Notes under the pieces: generated by a model
What the model was told of the DNA's origin: nothing
Databases searched by the model: none
What the model saw: the letters and a program-made list of their open reading frames with translations, nothing else
Shown: positions 8,992 to 18,760 of the stretch, one piece after another
Layout: each line of letters opens with the position of its first letter
Position numbering within the stretch: position 1 is the stretch's first letter
Assembly: GCA_014872875.1 (NCBI GenBank)
Contig: WKFI01000022.1
Coordinates: 41,596-105,595 of the forward strand
Reading direction: 5' to 3'
Length of the DNA stretch: 64,000 nt
Source of the DNA: Paracoccaceae bacterium
GTDB lineage: Bacteria > Pseudomonadota > Alphaproteobacteria > Rhodobacterales > Rhodobacteraceae
Made by a program: the position numbers and the translations under genes

Positions 8992-9762
8992 TTACTCTTC
9001 ACCGAGCTCGTGGCGCAGTCGCTGTTGGGCGATCGCCTCGTTCCGGTCGGCTCTCTGTTGTGCAATGAGCGCCTGTTCCACATAGTCCAGATGGTCCTGA
9101 ATAGCGGTGCGGGCGGCGACCGGGTCTCGGGCCTGGATTGCGGCGTTTATCGTCTTGTGCTGTTCCAGAAGGGCCGCTCGCGAGGTGCGTTGTTTGAACA
9201 TGACTTTGCGATTGTAAAATACACCTTCGCGCAGCAGGTCGAACATGGACCGCATCATGTGCAACATGATGACGTTGTGGCTGGCGTCGATGATGGCCGA
9301 ATGGAACAACGCGTCTAGCCGGGACTCCTCTTCGGGGTTCCGCTTGGCCAAGGCGACTTCCATCTTGTCGCAAATTGTCTGGATCACCTTCAGATCGCTT
9401 TCAGACCCATATTGCGCGGCGCGTTCGGCAGCCAGTCCCTCCATGTCGCGCCGGAACGAGAGGTAATCGAACACGGCCTCATCATGGTTGCTGAACAGCT
9501 GGATCAATGCAGGAGCGAAGGCAGAACCCAAAACGTCAGCGACAAAGATCCCGGAACCGGCCTTTGGTTCCAGCAATCCGCGGTTCTGAAGCTCAGCCAC
9601 TGCATCGCGCAGCGAGGGGCGGGAGACGCCGAGCTTCTCGGACATCTCACGTTCCGACGGCAGGCGTTCGCCCGGCTGCAGAATTCCGCGCAGGATCAAC
9701 AACTCGATCTGACGAACGACTGAAGTGGAAAGTTTTTCGGGTTGAACCTTTTGAAAGGGCAT
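8992..9762 (-). CDS. FadR/FCD-type GntR-family regulator
   Basis: 256 residues: N-terminal winged HTH (RQIELLILRGILQPGERLPS, then SEKLGVSRPSLRDAVAELQN) and an all-helical FCD domain. FCD proteins of the PdhR/LldR kind sense organic acids. The start is at MPFQKVQP. A TGGT-N11-ACCA dyad lies 18 bases upstream of the start codon and may be an autoregulatory site. It is separated from the upstream TsoY-like gene by a terminator, so it is an independent unit. Target genes are not visible in the window. Confidence 0.85.
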   Translation of the reverse strand: MPFQKVQPEKLSTSVVRQIELLILRGILQPGERLPSEREMSEKLGVSRPSLRDAVAELQNRGLLEPKAGSGIFVADVLGSAFAPALIQLFSNHDEAVFDYLSFRRDMEGLAAERAAQYGSESDLKVIQTICDKMEVALAKRNPEEESRLDALFHSAIIDASHNVIMLHMMRSMFDLLREGVFYNRKVMFKQRTSRAALLEQHKTINAAIQARDPVAARTAIQDHLDYVEQALIAQQRADRNEAIAQQRLRHELGEE

Positions 9763-9779
9763 AGGCCTGCTCCGGATTT

Positions 9780-9798
9780 TGGTAAAATTATATGACCA
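9780..9798. promoter_or_regulatory. Candidate GntR autoregulatory operator
   Basis: TGGTAAAATTATATGACCA is an imperfect palindrome with TGGT/ACCA ends, located directly before the GntR-family start codon. FadR-type regulators prefer TNGT...ACNA dyads, although usually with a shorter gap. Confidence 0.4.
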
Positions 9799-9833
9799 GA
9801 GCGCAGGTGGGTTCAACCAGCCCTTTGAGGGTA

Positions 9834-9863
9834 AAGAAAAAGACCCGGCAGGTGCCGGGCCTT
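9834..9863 (-). terminator. Terminator after the TsoY-like gene
   Basis: Read on the minus strand, CCCGGCA-CC-TGCCGGG is a perfect seven-pair stem followed by TCTTTTTCTTT, 18 bases beyond the stop codon at 9881. Confidence 0.82.
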
Positions 9864-9880
9864 CTGCGGTATTGAGTGAG

Positions 9881-11092
9881 TTATTCCGCTGGGGTTGGAA
9901 CAGCCGCTGTATTGCGAGCGAAGTGCTGCCGATTCAGGCGCAGAACCAGTGCGATCATCGCAATCTGAAGCGCTATGGCAATTGCCGTCAGCGACCAATA
10001 GGCGGGGGAGAACTTGGCGATCAAACCGGCGCCGACCAATCCCTTGTTTACCCAGAAATGGGTCAGAACTGACAGTGCCACACCTGGGCAGACCAGCGCA
10101 TAGGAACCGGGCGAAGTCTGCGAACCGAAGACAAAGTCGCGGAAATAGTTCTGGCGACGCAGGATAAGAAGGCCCAAGGCAAGGAAGACCAGTTGCACCG
10201 ACATCAGGCGTGTCAGGAACATCAGCGTGTCGGCGGGCGTTCCATGCGCGCCCAGCCCGTGCAGACCATGGGTCTGACGCAGGGCCATGATGCCAAGAAC
10301 GGTCATCAACGGCACAACGACCATCAGGGTTGGGCCGGCCTCGCGTGCCGTGCCGTGGCTGAGCATCGAATTGAAGCCGGTGATGGCGGCGAATAGGGCG
10401 TAGATGATTGATGCGGTGCCCAACAGTGTCGATAGGACCAGCGAGAGACCGATCACGGCTGGAGCCTGGCTCATGGCGGCTGGAGCGGACAGGCCGACAG
10501 CGATCATCGACAGGGCAAAGGCCGGCATCATCTGGGCAAAGGAGTTGTGGCCATCCATCTGGAAGGCGCCCGGCTGGGTCAGGATCCGGCCCAGGAAGCT
10601 GCCGATTTGCGAGAAGGCCAGAACGGCGATGGCAAGGAAGGCGACAAGCGCCATCGGGAACAGGTATTCGACAATGCTCCAGAGACCGGGCACGAAGACC
10701 AGACCGACGATGAACATCGCGTTCACGGTCATTGCCAGCGCCAGTGGCATGGCCAGGGTCGCGCTTTGGGCATTGGAGCTGGCAAAGCCGGCATGGCCGT
10801 CATTGCGTTTGAATTGGGCATACGCCCGCAGGTTCCAGATCAGAAGTTGTACGTTTTTGAAGGCGAAGAAGGCGATGCCGGTCATCGCAATGGCCGCTGT
10901 GGCCTGCATCGCAGGTGTTCCGGCATCGAACACGCGGGCGAGATCTTCGAATACGGGGACAGGCTGATCGGGATGAGGCACCCAGAACATCAGGAACATG
11001 AAAAAGGTGACCGCAAGCCCGCCCGATCCAAGCGAAGCCAGGAAGTATAGCGGGGAGTAACTGTCAGCGGGTCTGGTTCTGTCAGGTGTCAT
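9881..11092 (-). CDS. Polytopic membrane protein resembling the TsoY (seleno)protein family
   Basis: 403 residues with about ten hydrophobic helices; the opening SPLYFLASLGSGGLAVTFFM is reminiscent of the TsoY family as I recall it, a group with selenocysteine and cysteine versions. The only cysteine is C335, in YALVCPGVALSV between two helices, which fits a single redox-active position. The function is not established. The upstream region carries two ATTC-N8-GAAT palindromes, the motif attributed to the sulfide-responsive SqrR/BigR repressors. A strong terminator follows. The family name is from memory and should be treated as provisional; the membrane topology is clear. Confidence 0.6.
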   Translation of the reverse strand: MTPDRTRPADSYSPLYFLASLGSGGLAVTFFMFLMFWVPHPDQPVPVFEDLARVFDAGTPAMQATAAIAMTGIAFFAFKNVQLLIWNLRAYAQFKRNDGHAGFASSNAQSATLAMPLALAMTVNAMFIVGLVFVPGLWSIVEYLFPMALVAFLAIAVLAFSQIGSFLGRILTQPGAFQMDGHNSFAQMMPAFALSMIAVGLSAPAAMSQAPAVIGLSLVLSTLLGTASIIYALFAAITGFNSMLSHGTAREAGPTLMVVVPLMTVLGIMALRQTHGLHGLGAHGTPADTLMFLTRLMSVQLVFLALGLLILRRQNYFRDFVFGSQTSPGSYALVCPGVALSVLTHFWVNKGLVGAGLIAKFSPAYWSLTAIAIALQIAMIALVLRLNRQHFARNTAAVPTPAE

Positions 11093-11105
11093 GGCGGGAT
11101 CCTAA

Positions 11106-11125
11106 ATATTCTGAAACATGAATAT
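11106..11125. promoter_or_regulatory. ATTC-N8-GAAT palindrome 1 (SqrR/BigR-type operator)
   Basis: ATATTC and GAATAT are perfect six-base arms separated by eight bases, centred 23 bases upstream of the TsoY-like ATG. The core ATTC (11108-11111) and GAAT (11120-11123) match the reported SqrR recognition pattern. Confidence 0.55.
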
Positions 11126-11133
11126 ATATATAA

Positions 11134-11149
11134 ATTCCAAAAACAGAAT
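11134..11149. promoter_or_regulatory. ATTC-N8-GAAT palindrome 2
   Basis: A second exact ATTC-N8-GAAT (11134-11137 and 11146-11149) whose centre is 26 bases from that of the first. Two such sites in tandem are unlikely to be accidental. They lie between the TsoY-like gene and the divergent lipoprotein gene, so either or both could be controlled. Confidence 0.52.
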
Positions 11150-11209
11150 GTGTCAAGCGGAGAGTGTAGGAAGGAATTTGTTAACCACGGTCAGGCTAAA
11201 CGGAGAATC

Positions 11210-11623
11210 ATGAGAGTTTGGGCTTTTGTCTCAATTATCGGACTGTTTGGCTGCAACGCCCCGGACCCGCATTTCCGGGATGTCACGCCGGTACGGGTCA
11301 AGGTCGATGAAAGTGTGTTCGACATTCGGGTACGGGGAAACCTGGCCGAGGCAATCCGGGTAAACCCGCAATATGCGCCCAGATTCGGACCGATCCGAGA
11401 CCGGGCCGCCATTGCCATGGCCCAGGTCAGCGGATGTGACGTCGTGGACGTTCTGGGCGATCAGGCTCAGGCCACAGGTTTGTTGTCGTGCGAGGGCCGC
11501 GATCCGGGGTGGGCGATCAAGGCGGCAATTGCCGCGCCGCGCTATGACTGTATCGAGTTGAGCGGTTGGGCCACAGAACATACCGGGCAGCGCTACTACG
11601 ACTACGAGTGTTCGCCGTATTGA
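11210..11623 (+). CDS. Hypothetical lipoprotein
   Basis: 137 residues. The N-terminus MRVWAFVSIIGLFGC is a lipoprotein signal with the acylated cysteine at about residue 15, so the product should sit on an envelope membrane. The mature part has further cysteines (SGCDVVD, LLSCEG, YDCIEL, YECSPY) that could form disulfides in the periplasm. I do not recognise a named domain. CGGAG precedes the ATG. It lies between the TsoY-like gene (divergent) and smc (downstream, same strand). Confidence 0.65.
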   Translation: MRVWAFVSIIGLFGCNAPDPHFRDVTPVRVKVDESVFDIRVRGNLAEAIRVNPQYAPRFGPIRDRAAIAMAQVSGCDVVDVLGDQAQATGLLSCEGRDPGWAIKAAIAAPRYDCIELSGWATEHTGQRYYDYECSPY

Positions 11624-11758
11624 CCCATTCCGGGGGGCAATTCGTCAACATCTTGTGGATAACCCGGCGGAAAACGGCGGATATTGCGATATTTCGTTGA
11701 CTCTGGCCCATACACCCCCGCACATTTCTGAACTAATCGGAATCATTGCGAGCGTCCC

Positions 11759-14700
11759 TTGAGGTTCACAAAACTCAGACTCACAGGCTTCAAAAGCTTT
11801 GTCGATCCCACGGATCTGATCATCGCGGATGGTCTGACCGGGGTCGTGGGGCCAAACGGCTGTGGCAAGTCCAACCTTTTGGAGGCACTGCGCTGGGTCA
11901 TGGGGGAAAACCGCCCCAAGGCGATGCGTGGCGGCGGCATGGAAGACGTGATCTTTGCCGGTGCATCCTCGCGACCGGCGCGGAACTTTGCCGAAGTGAG
12001 CCTGATCCTCGACAATTCCGAACGGTTGGCGCCCTCGGGTTTCAATGACAGCGACAGCCTCGAGATCATTCGCCGGATCACACGAGATGTAGGCAGCGCG
12101 TATAAGACAAACGGCAAGGACGTACGTGCGCGAGATGTGCAGATGCTTTTTGCCGATGCTTCGACCGGTGCACATTCTCCTGCGCTTGTCCGGCAGGGTC
12201 AGATTTCCGAACTGATCAATGCCAAGCCCAAGGCGCGGCGACGTATTCTGGAGGAAGCAGCGGGAATTTCGGGCCTGTATCAGCGGCGGCACGAGGCGGA
12301 ACTCAAGCTGAAGGGTGCCGAACAGAACCTGCTGCGTGTCGATGATGTGGTCGAACAGCTGGCGACGCAGTTGGCGCAACTGGCCCGTCAGGCCCGTCAA
12401 GCCGCGCGCTATCGCGAAATCGGTGATCAGCTGCGCCGCGCCGAGGGTATGTTGCTGTATCGTCGCTGGCGAGAGGCTGATGACGCCCGTCTGAGCGCGG
12501 AAGAGGTGCTGCGGGAACGGATCTCGGAGACCGCGCGGGCCGAGACCGCCGCGCGGCAGGCTTCGAAACTGCGGGAGGAAGCTGAGACCGGCTTGCCACC
12601 CTTGCGGGAGGAGGAGGCAATTGCCTCGGCCATTCTGCAGCGTTTGCAGGTGCAGAAGGATGCTCTGGCCGATCAGGAGACACAGGCGCGCCAAACTATC
12701 CAAACGCTGACCAACCGAATTGTGCAGTTGGGTCAGGATATCGAACGCGAAACCGGGTTGAACCGGGACGCAGGCGAAACGATCGAGCGGTTGGAATGGG
12801 AACAGCGCGAATTGGCCAAGGCTGCCGAAGGCCATGATGACAAGCTGGAAGAGGCTTCGGAGCTGGCCCGGGAATCCGCCTCGATCCTGCAGGACCGCGA
12901 GGATCATCTTGCACAGGTAACCGAAGATGTGGCGCGTTTGTTTGCCCGTCACCAATCGGCGCAGCGTCTAGTTGATGACAGCCGCAAGACACAGGCGCGG
13001 GCCGAAGCCGAGACCGAAAAGGCCCGCGCCGCCGTGGAAGTGGCGCGAGAGGCGGCAAGCTTGGCAGATGAGGCCGTGACGGAAGCGCAGGCGGCGGAAG
13101 AAGAAGCGACGGAGGCTGCGGAACAGGCCGAAGACATGCTGATCGCCGCCGACGAGGCCCGGACCGAAGCACAAGCTTTGGAAGCCGACGCACGGGCTGA
13201 ACTGTCGGCGGCAGACGGGGAGCTGGGCGCGTTGCGGGCCGAGGTGACGGCCTTGGCCAAGTTGGTTGAACGCGACACGGCAGAAGGCGGGCAGATTCTG
13301 GATCAATTGCGGGTCGAGCCAGGGTACGAAAAGGCCTTGGGTGCGGCTTTGGCGGATGATCTGCGGGCGCCTTTGGTGGCGTCTGACGGGCCCTCAGGCT
13401 GGGTCGAATTACCGGGCTATGATCGGGATGCGTCGCTACCTGCTGGGGCCACTCCGCTGGCGTTGCACGTTTCGGGACCCGAGGCTTTGGGCCGCCGGAT
13501 CGCACAGATCGGGTTGGTCGAGGGCGATATGGGGTCGCGCCTGCAGCCGATGCTTTTGCCCGGGCAACGGCTGGTGTCGTCAGAAGGCGATTTGTGGCGT
13601 TGGGACGGGTTCCGGGCCTGGGCCGAGGATGCTCCCAGCGCAGCGGCGATGCGGCTGGAGCAGTTGAACCGGCTTGAAGCGCTGAAGCAGGAGTTCGAAC
13701 GGGTCAGTGCGCGGGCCGATGGTGCGCGCGCTGCGCACCAGGCCTTGGTGCACAAGCTGGAGGAGGTGACCGAGGCGGACAAGGCGGCTCGCCAGGCGCG
13801 CCGGGTGGCCGATCAGCGGATGGCAGATGCCGCTCGCGCGCTGAGCCGCGCCGAAGCGGAGCGCAACTTGGCGCAGGGCCGGTTGGAGACGTTGGGCCTT
13901 GCGGTGACGCGGCACAATGAAGACGCCCTGACAGCGCGGCAACAATTGAAAGAGGCCGAGGCCTCGCTGGCCGAACTGGGTGATCTGGACCAAGCCCGGG
14001 CGCAGGTCGAGGACATGAAGCAAACGGTAGAGGCCGCGCGGATCACCATGCTAACGCACCGGTCGTCGCATGACGAATTGCGCCGGGAGGGCGAGGCCCG
14101 CACCAAGCGCCAGCAGCAGGTGACCAAGGATCTGAGTGGCTGGCGGCACCGGTTGGACACGGCAGAACGACGGATCGCGGAACTGGCGGAACGGCGCGAC
14201 GGGGCACAGGAAGAGCTGGAAGAGGCACAGGCCGCCCCGGAAGAGATTGCCGAGAAACGAGAAGAGCTGTCGGGTGCCATCGAAGATGCCGAGGCGCGCA
14301 AGGCGGAAGCCACTGATGCTTTGACCGTTGCAGAGGGCAAGCTGCGCGATGCGGTACAGCTGGAGCGTGAAGCAGAACGCCTCGCCTCTGAAGCGCGGGA
14401 AGCGCGGGCCGCCGCCGAAGCACGGACTGATGCGGCGCGTGAAACCGTGATTTCTGCGGCGGAACGGATTGCCGAAGAGCAGCAACTGACCCCGGCGCAG
14501 CTTTTGACCAAGCTGGAGGCCGATCCGGACCAGATGCCGGACGCCGAAGCCTTGGAGGCGGAAGTGAACCGCTACAAGCGTCAGCGCGATGCGTTGGGCG
14601 CGGTGAACCTGCGGGCCGAGGAGGATGCGCGTGAGGTTCAGGAAGAATATGACACTTTGGTGTCTGAAAAATCGGACCTGGAAGAGGCGATCAAGACGCT

Positions 14701-15214
14701 TCGATCGGGCATCGCCAGCCTGAACAAAGAAGGCCGTGAACGACTTCTGACCGCGTTCGAGCAGGTGAATTCGAACTTCACCATGCTGTTCAAACATCTG
14801 TTCGGCGGCGGCGATGCGAACCTTGTGATGGTTGAAAGCGATGACCCGTTGGACGCGGGGTTGGAAATCATGTGCCAACCGCCAGGCAAGAAACTGGCCA
14901 CGCTTTCCTTGTTGTCAGGGGGCGAACAGACACTGACCGCGATGGCATTGATCTTTGCGGTGTTCCTGGCAAATCCCGCGCCTATCTGCGTGCTGGACGA
15001 GGTCGATGCGCCGTTGGACGACGCCAACGTTACCCGGTTCTGCGATCTTCTGGATGAAATGTGCCGCCAGACCGATACCCGTTTCCTGATCATCACGCAC
15101 CACGCGGTCACGATGAGCCGGATGGATCGGTTGTTCGGCGTCACGATGCAGGAGAAGGGTGTGTCGCAGCTGGTCTCGGTCGATCTTAAGAAAGCCGAAT
15201 CGCTGGTCGCCTGA
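11759..15214 (+). CDS. smc: Chromosome segregation ATPase SMC, TTG start
   Basis: 1151 residues. The N-terminal head has Walker A GPNGCGKSN (31-39) after FTKLRLTGFKSF. Long alanine/glutamate coiled coils flank a hinge at about residues 510-630 (GYEKALGAALADDLRAPL). The C-terminal head carries the signature LLSGGEQTLTAMAL and Walker B VLDEVDAPLDD. SMC forms a ring with ScpA/ScpB that organises and separates chromosomes. The first codon is TTG; no ATG precedes the conserved strand and the ribosome-binding site is weak. scpA and scpB are not in the window. Confidence 0.95.
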   Translation: MRFTKLRLTGFKSFVDPTDLIIADGLTGVVGPNGCGKSNLLEALRWVMGENRPKAMRGGGMEDVIFAGASSRPARNFAEVSLILDNSERLAPSGFNDSDSLEIIRRITRDVGSAYKTNGKDVRARDVQMLFADASTGAHSPALVRQGQISELINAKPKARRRILEEAAGISGLYQRRHEAELKLKGAEQNLLRVDDVVEQLATQLAQLARQARQAARYREIGDQLRRAEGMLLYRRWREADDARLSAEEVLRERISETARAETAARQASKLREEAETGLPPLREEEAIASAILQRLQVQKDALADQETQARQTIQTLTNRIVQLGQDIERETGLNRDAGETIERLEWEQRELAKAAEGHDDKLEEASELARESASILQDREDHLAQVTEDVARLFARHQSAQRLVDDSRKTQARAEAETEKARAAVEVAREAASLADEAVTEAQAAEEEATEAAEQAEDMLIAADEARTEAQALEADARAELSAADGELGALRAEVTALAKLVERDTAEGGQILDQLRVEPGYEKALGAALADDLRAPLVASDGPSGWVELPGYDRDASLPAGATPLALHVSGPEALGRRIAQIGLVEGDMGSRLQPMLLPGQRLVSSEGDLWRWDGFRAWAEDAPSAAAMRLEQLNRLEALKQEFERVSARADGARAAHQALVHKLEEVTEADKAARQARRVADQRMADAARALSRAEAERNLAQGRLETLGLAVTRHNEDALTARQQLKEAEASLAELGDLDQARAQVEDMKQTVEAARITMLTHRSSHDELRREGEARTKRQQQVTKDLSGWRHRLDTAERRIAELAERRDGAQEELEEAQAAPEEIAEKREELSGAIEDAEARKAEATDALTVAEGKLRDAVQLEREAERLASEAREARAAAEARTDAARETVISAAERIAEEQQLTPAQLLTKLEADPDQMPDAEALEAEVNRYKRQRDALGAVNLRAEEDAREVQEEYDTLVSEKSDLEEAIKTLRSGIASLNKEGRERLLTAFEQVNSNFTMLFKHLFGGGDANLVMVESDDPLDAGLEIMCQPPGKKLATLSLLSGGEQTLTAMALIFAVFLANPAPICVLDEVDAPLDDANVTRFCDLLDEMCRQTDTRFLIITHHAVTMSRMDRLFGVTMQEKGVSQLVSVDLKKAESLVA

Positions 15215-15436
15215 TCTGCGATCCATTTTTGAACGAGAGCTTGTTGGGCGGAAAGGTACACCCCGCAGGGCCGGAGCCCCGCAGGGGCACTCTTAAACCA
15301 AAGTACCTAATAAAGTATGCCCATATTAGCATATCAAATCGGAAGCGTTCGTTAATTTTCCGCAGGTTTCCGCAACGGAAACCTCGCCGAACTTTGCACA
15401 GCGGGAGGCGCCCGATCAGCCACGTAACGATGTGCG

Positions 15437-16606
15437 TCAGAGTTTGTTGAGCAATGTGGGCGTCGGCCAGGCGTCGGCAGGCAGGCCCAGACGTTGTTGT
15501 TCAGCTTGCACCGCAAGGCGGGTCTTCGCACCCAGGATTCCGTCCACCTTGCCGACGTCATGGCCCCGTGCCTGCAGTTTTTGTTGCAATTGCTTCATCT
15601 GCGAACCGTTCAGCCCAGGTGCGGGATTGCCCGCGTTGTAAACCTGTGCGCCTTCCAGCCGCGTGGCGAAATAGGCGGCTGTGAGGACATAAACAAAACT
15701 CTGATTCCATTCGAAATAAACGTCGAAATTAGGATAGGCGATAAAGGCCGGCCCTTTGTGCCCTTGGGGCAGCAGGATAGAGGCCTGGAGCGCACCGTTC
15801 GCCAATTGCCCAGAGCGTGGCTTTACCCCCATGGCGGCCCAATCCGACACGCTGCGTTTATGCGCAGGGCCGGTGATCGACAGGTCAAGGCTCGCGGGAA
15901 TACGAACTTCTTGCAGCCACGGTTGGCCCGGCTGCCAGCCCAAATGTGACAGCATCTTGCCGCCCGACACCAGCGCATCGGCGGCCGAGGTTTTCAGGCT
16001 CACCTTGCCGTCGCCATCGGCATCGACGCCGTTGTCCAGAATATCCTGTGGCAGCATTTGCACCATGCCGATCTCGCCAGCCCAGGCGCCAGTGGTGCGG
16101 CGCGGGTCGAAATCCCCCAGCCGGGCCAGTTCCAGCGCGGCAAAGATCTGGGGGCGGAAAAGCTCGGGCCGTCGGCAATCATGGGACAGGGTGACCAGTG
16201 CATTCAGAGTGTTGAAGTTGCCCTGGAAACCGCCATAGTCGGTTTCGAATGCCCAGAAGGCCAGTAGCACCCCGCGGCTGACACCATACTCACGTTCGAT
16301 CCGGTCAAAGGTCGCAGAATGCTTGCGGGCCATCGCCTTCCCGGTATCTATCCGGTTTTGCGAGATCAGGCGGCGGGAGAAGTCGATGAAGGGCTTCTGG
16401 AACACGCCTTGGGCGCGGTCGGCGCTCAGCACCTTGCCGTCCTGCTGCACCCCGGAAAAGAAGCTGTCCACCAAGGCCTTGTCATAGCCGCGCGACAGAG
16501 CCTCGGACTTGAGACCCGAGACAAAGCTGGAAAATGATCCGCCGCATTGGGCAAGGGCCGGGCCAGTGGTGAGAGCGAGAGCAAGCAGAACAGGAATGAA
16601 ACGCAT
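15437..16606 (-). CDS. Lytic murein transglycosylase, MltB type, with peptidoglycan-binding domain
   Basis: 389 residues. A signal peptide (MRFIPVLLALALTTGPALA) is followed by an SLT_2/MltB catalytic domain with the presumed catalytic glutamate E121 in FWAFETDYGGFQGNF and the GEIGMVQMLP block. A C-terminal PG_binding_1 domain follows (GSQMKQLQQKLQARGHDVGK, ILGAKTRLAVQ). It cleaves glycan strands to 1,6-anhydro ends in the periplasm. The start is at MRFIPV; a longer frame adds 22 residues ahead of a complete signal peptide. The gene converges with smc and follows cobD on the same strand. Confidence 0.9.
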   Translation of the reverse strand: MRFIPVLLALALTTGPALAQCGGSFSSFVSGLKSEALSRGYDKALVDSFFSGVQQDGKVLSADRAQGVFQKPFIDFSRRLISQNRIDTGKAMARKHSATFDRIEREYGVSRGVLLAFWAFETDYGGFQGNFNTLNALVTLSHDCRRPELFRPQIFAALELARLGDFDPRRTTGAWAGEIGMVQMLPQDILDNGVDADGDGKVSLKTSAADALVSGGKMLSHLGWQPGQPWLQEVRIPASLDLSITGPAHKRSVSDWAAMGVKPRSGQLANGALQASILLPQGHKGPAFIAYPNFDVYFEWNQSFVYVLTAAYFATRLEGAQVYNAGNPAPGLNGSQMKQLQQKLQARGHDVGKVDGILGAKTRLAVQAEQQRLGLPADAWPTPTLLNKL

Positions 16607-16700
16607 GAAGGATCTGAACCTTTTTAAGTCTTTTGCAGAGTAAGCCAGAGCCGTTGACCCGTGGCAATGCAAAGGCTTGGGGAAAATCAGCAGTTTGTAT

Positions 16701-17612
16701 TCAGAATAGAACGGCCAGCGCGACAGTCAGCACAAGGCAAGCGGCCCAGACCTTCCACAGAATCGCCACGGCTCCGTCAATCTCAGGCGCGCCAATGGAC
16801 TTGCGGGCGGTGCCGTTGACCCAGGCCAGATCACGCATCTGCCCGTCATAGCTGCGCGGGCCGGCTAGGGCCAAGTCCAGCGCGCGGGCCATCGCCGCCT
16901 CGGGCCAACCGGCATTGGGGGATTTATGGGCTTTGGCGTCGCGACGGATATAATACCACTGTCCCATCTGGCCGCCGATCAGTGCAATCAGCACACCAGT
17001 CAGGCGGGCAGGGATCAGGTTCAGCAGATCATCCAGCCGTGCTGAAACCTTGCCGAACTGTTCATAGCGTGGGGTGCGGTAGCCGATCATGCTGTCGGCG
17101 GTGTTGACGAACTTGTAGACTATGAGGCCGGGAAGACCAGCGATCAGGAACCAGAACGCCGGTGCAACCACCCCGTCCGATAGGTTTTCAGCTGCACTTT
17201 CGATGGCCGATCTCGCCACTTGCGGGGCCGTCATCTCTTCGGTGTTGCGACTGACGATCATCGACACGGCGCGACGGCCTGCCTCCAGCGACAGGCGCAG
17301 GCCTTGTGAAACAGCATCCACGTGCTGCACCAGCGAGCGTTGGGCCAATAGGAAGGCGGCGATGATCACCTCGACCACGGGGCCGAAAAGCGACAGGATC
17401 AGCCCTATCCCAAGGCCGGTCAGAACAAGAACGCCGGTGGCAAGGAGACCTTTGAGACGCCGATCCTGACCGCGGTTGAGACGGTGTTCCAAGGCCGAAA
17501 CCACGCGTCCCATCAGCACGGCCGGATGCGGCAGTCGGGACCAGAGCCAGCGCGGCTCTCCCAGCGCGGCATCCAGAAGCATCGCGGCAACAAGCATCAT
17601 CGCGGTGGTCAT
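16701..17612 (-). CDS. cobD: Adenosylcobinamide-phosphate synthase CobD (CbiB)
   Basis: 303 residues of an integral membrane enzyme that attaches the aminopropanol arm to the corrin ring in cobalamin synthesis. Signatures include [62 protein letters not shown] and LAGPRSYDG. The ATG at 17612 overlaps the stop of cobC (ATGA), so the two genes are translationally coupled. The longer upstream frame is inside cobC. Confidence 0.93.
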   Translation of the reverse strand: MTTAMMLVAAMLLDAALGEPRWLWSRLPHPAVLMGRVVSALEHRLNRGQDRRLKGLLATGVLVLTGLGIGLILSLFGPVVEVIIAAFLLAQRSLVQHVDAVSQGLRLSLEAGRRAVSMIVSRNTEEMTAPQVARSAIESAAENLSDGVVAPAFWFLIAGLPGLIVYKFVNTADSMIGYRTPRYEQFGKVSARLDDLLNLIPARLTGVLIALIGGQMGQWYYIRRDAKAHKSPNAGWPEAAMARALDLALAGPRSYDGQMRDLAWVNGTARKSIGAPEIDGAVAILWKVWAACLVLTVALAVLF

Positions 17613-18574
17613 GCAAGAGCCCTTTCCAGCCGTTCCCAACCGTGTGCCGGCGGCAGACCCAAGCGCAGGTAGGTGTCAGAATAGGGGAAGATGCGGCTCC
17701 AGATACGATGGCGCGCGAGGCGATCCTGCCAGTCGGCGGCGTCGTCCACCTGGTAGAGGCGGAACAATGTGGTGCCGCCTGCCAGTTTGGCGCCGTTGCG
17801 GGTCAGCAAGTCGTCCAGCCGGTCACTCTCGTGTTGCAGGCTGGTGCGGGTGGCGTGCGTCCAGTCGGTGTCTTCCAAAGCGCGGGCTCCGATCCGCAGC
17901 GCGGGGCCAGACACGGCCCAGGGTCCGAGGCGGGCTTCCATCTGTGCGATGATGTCGGGGGTTGCGATGGCAAACCCCAAGCGTAGCCCGGCCAGACCCC
18001 AAAATTTACCAAAGCTTTTCAGTATAATACGGCCGGGCTGTGTGGTCAGCTCGATCAGGCTGTGATCGGGCGTGACATCGCCAAAGCTCTCGTCGATCAC
18101 GGTCAGCGGTGCGGTGGTGTCTTCGGCGCCCCAAAGCCGTCCATCAGGGTTGTTTGGGTGGACGAGTACGCGGGCTTCGGCCGGAGCTGTGTCACAGACT
18201 TCCCAACCGTGCGAGGCAAAGGCTGCCTGGTGTTCATTATACGTCGGACGGGTGATCTGGACCCGTCCTGCCGGGCGTAGAGATGGGACCATCGCGATCA
18301 GGACCGAAGCGCCGGGCGCAGGCAGAATGGCAGCACCGTCCGGCACAGACCAATGGGCGCGTGCCGCATCGAGCAGACGTTGTTTGGCGGCCTTGTCCGG
18401 CAGAGCGGTCCAGTCTTCGGCAGGGAAGGAGCCGATGCGATAGGGTGTGGGATTGATGCCGGTGGACAGGTCGATCCAGTCTGCCCGCGTGCCGCCGAAC
18501 CGTTCGATGGCACCGTCCAGCCCGCCACCATGGTCACGGGGGGATTGCAGGTTGAAACGCGGCGAATCGGTCAT
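17609..18574 (-). CDS. cobC: Threonine-phosphate decarboxylase CobC
   Basis: 321 residues of a fold-type I PLP enzyme that supplies aminopropanol phosphate for cobalamin assembly. The opening [15 protein letters not shown] and IDLSTGINP are CobC/CobD hallmarks, and the PLP lysine is in [19 protein letters not shown]. It is followed by cobD with a four-base overlap. The 186 bases upstream show no convincing cobalamin riboswitch. Confidence 0.9.
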   Translation of the reverse strand: MTDSPRFNLQSPRDHGGGLDGAIERFGGTRADWIDLSTGINPTPYRIGSFPAEDWTALPDKAAKQRLLDAARAHWSVPDGAAILPAPGASVLIAMVPSLRPAGRVQITRPTYNEHQAAFASHGWEVCDTAPAEARVLVHPNNPDGRLWGAEDTTAPLTVIDESFGDVTPDHSLIELTTQPGRIILKSFGKFWGLAGLRLGFAIATPDIIAQMEARLGPWAVSGPALRIGARALEDTDWTHATRTSLQHESDRLDDLLTRNGAKLAGGTTLFRLYQVDDAADWQDRLARHRIWSRIFPYSDTYLRLGLPPAHGWERLERALA

Positions 18575-18675
18575 GGGCGTAACAATCCGAAAGCAGGGCC
18601 GATCCGGTCAGGCGTCGGCGGTTCACTGCCATATGACCCAGCGTATGGGACAAAGCAACCGTGCTTGGGTATCCG

Positions 18676-18690
18676 TTAAGGATTTGTTAA
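18676..18690. promoter_or_regulatory. CtrA-type site TTAA-N7-TTAA
   Basis: TTAA at 18676-18679 and TTAA at 18687-18690 are separated by exactly seven bases, matching the full CtrA consensus. It lies 70 bases upstream of the receiver-domain gene at 18761. Confidence 0.5.
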
Positions 18691-18760
18691 GGAGAAAGGC
18701 AGATCACCATTTATGGGGAGCGGCGAACAGCGATAAACAAGGCAACGCCGAAGTGCTCGA

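Noticed and set aside
15215..15436. Repeat of CCCCGCAGGG and a short GCCCC-GCA-GGGGC hairpin after smc
   Set aside because: Two imperfect copies and no T-run; it may be a weak terminator but is not convincing enough to list.
18575..18760. Possible cobalamin riboswitch upstream of cobC
   Set aside because: No B12 box or paired elements of the riboswitch can be seen on the minus strand; only a short GCAGTG stretch is vaguely similar.
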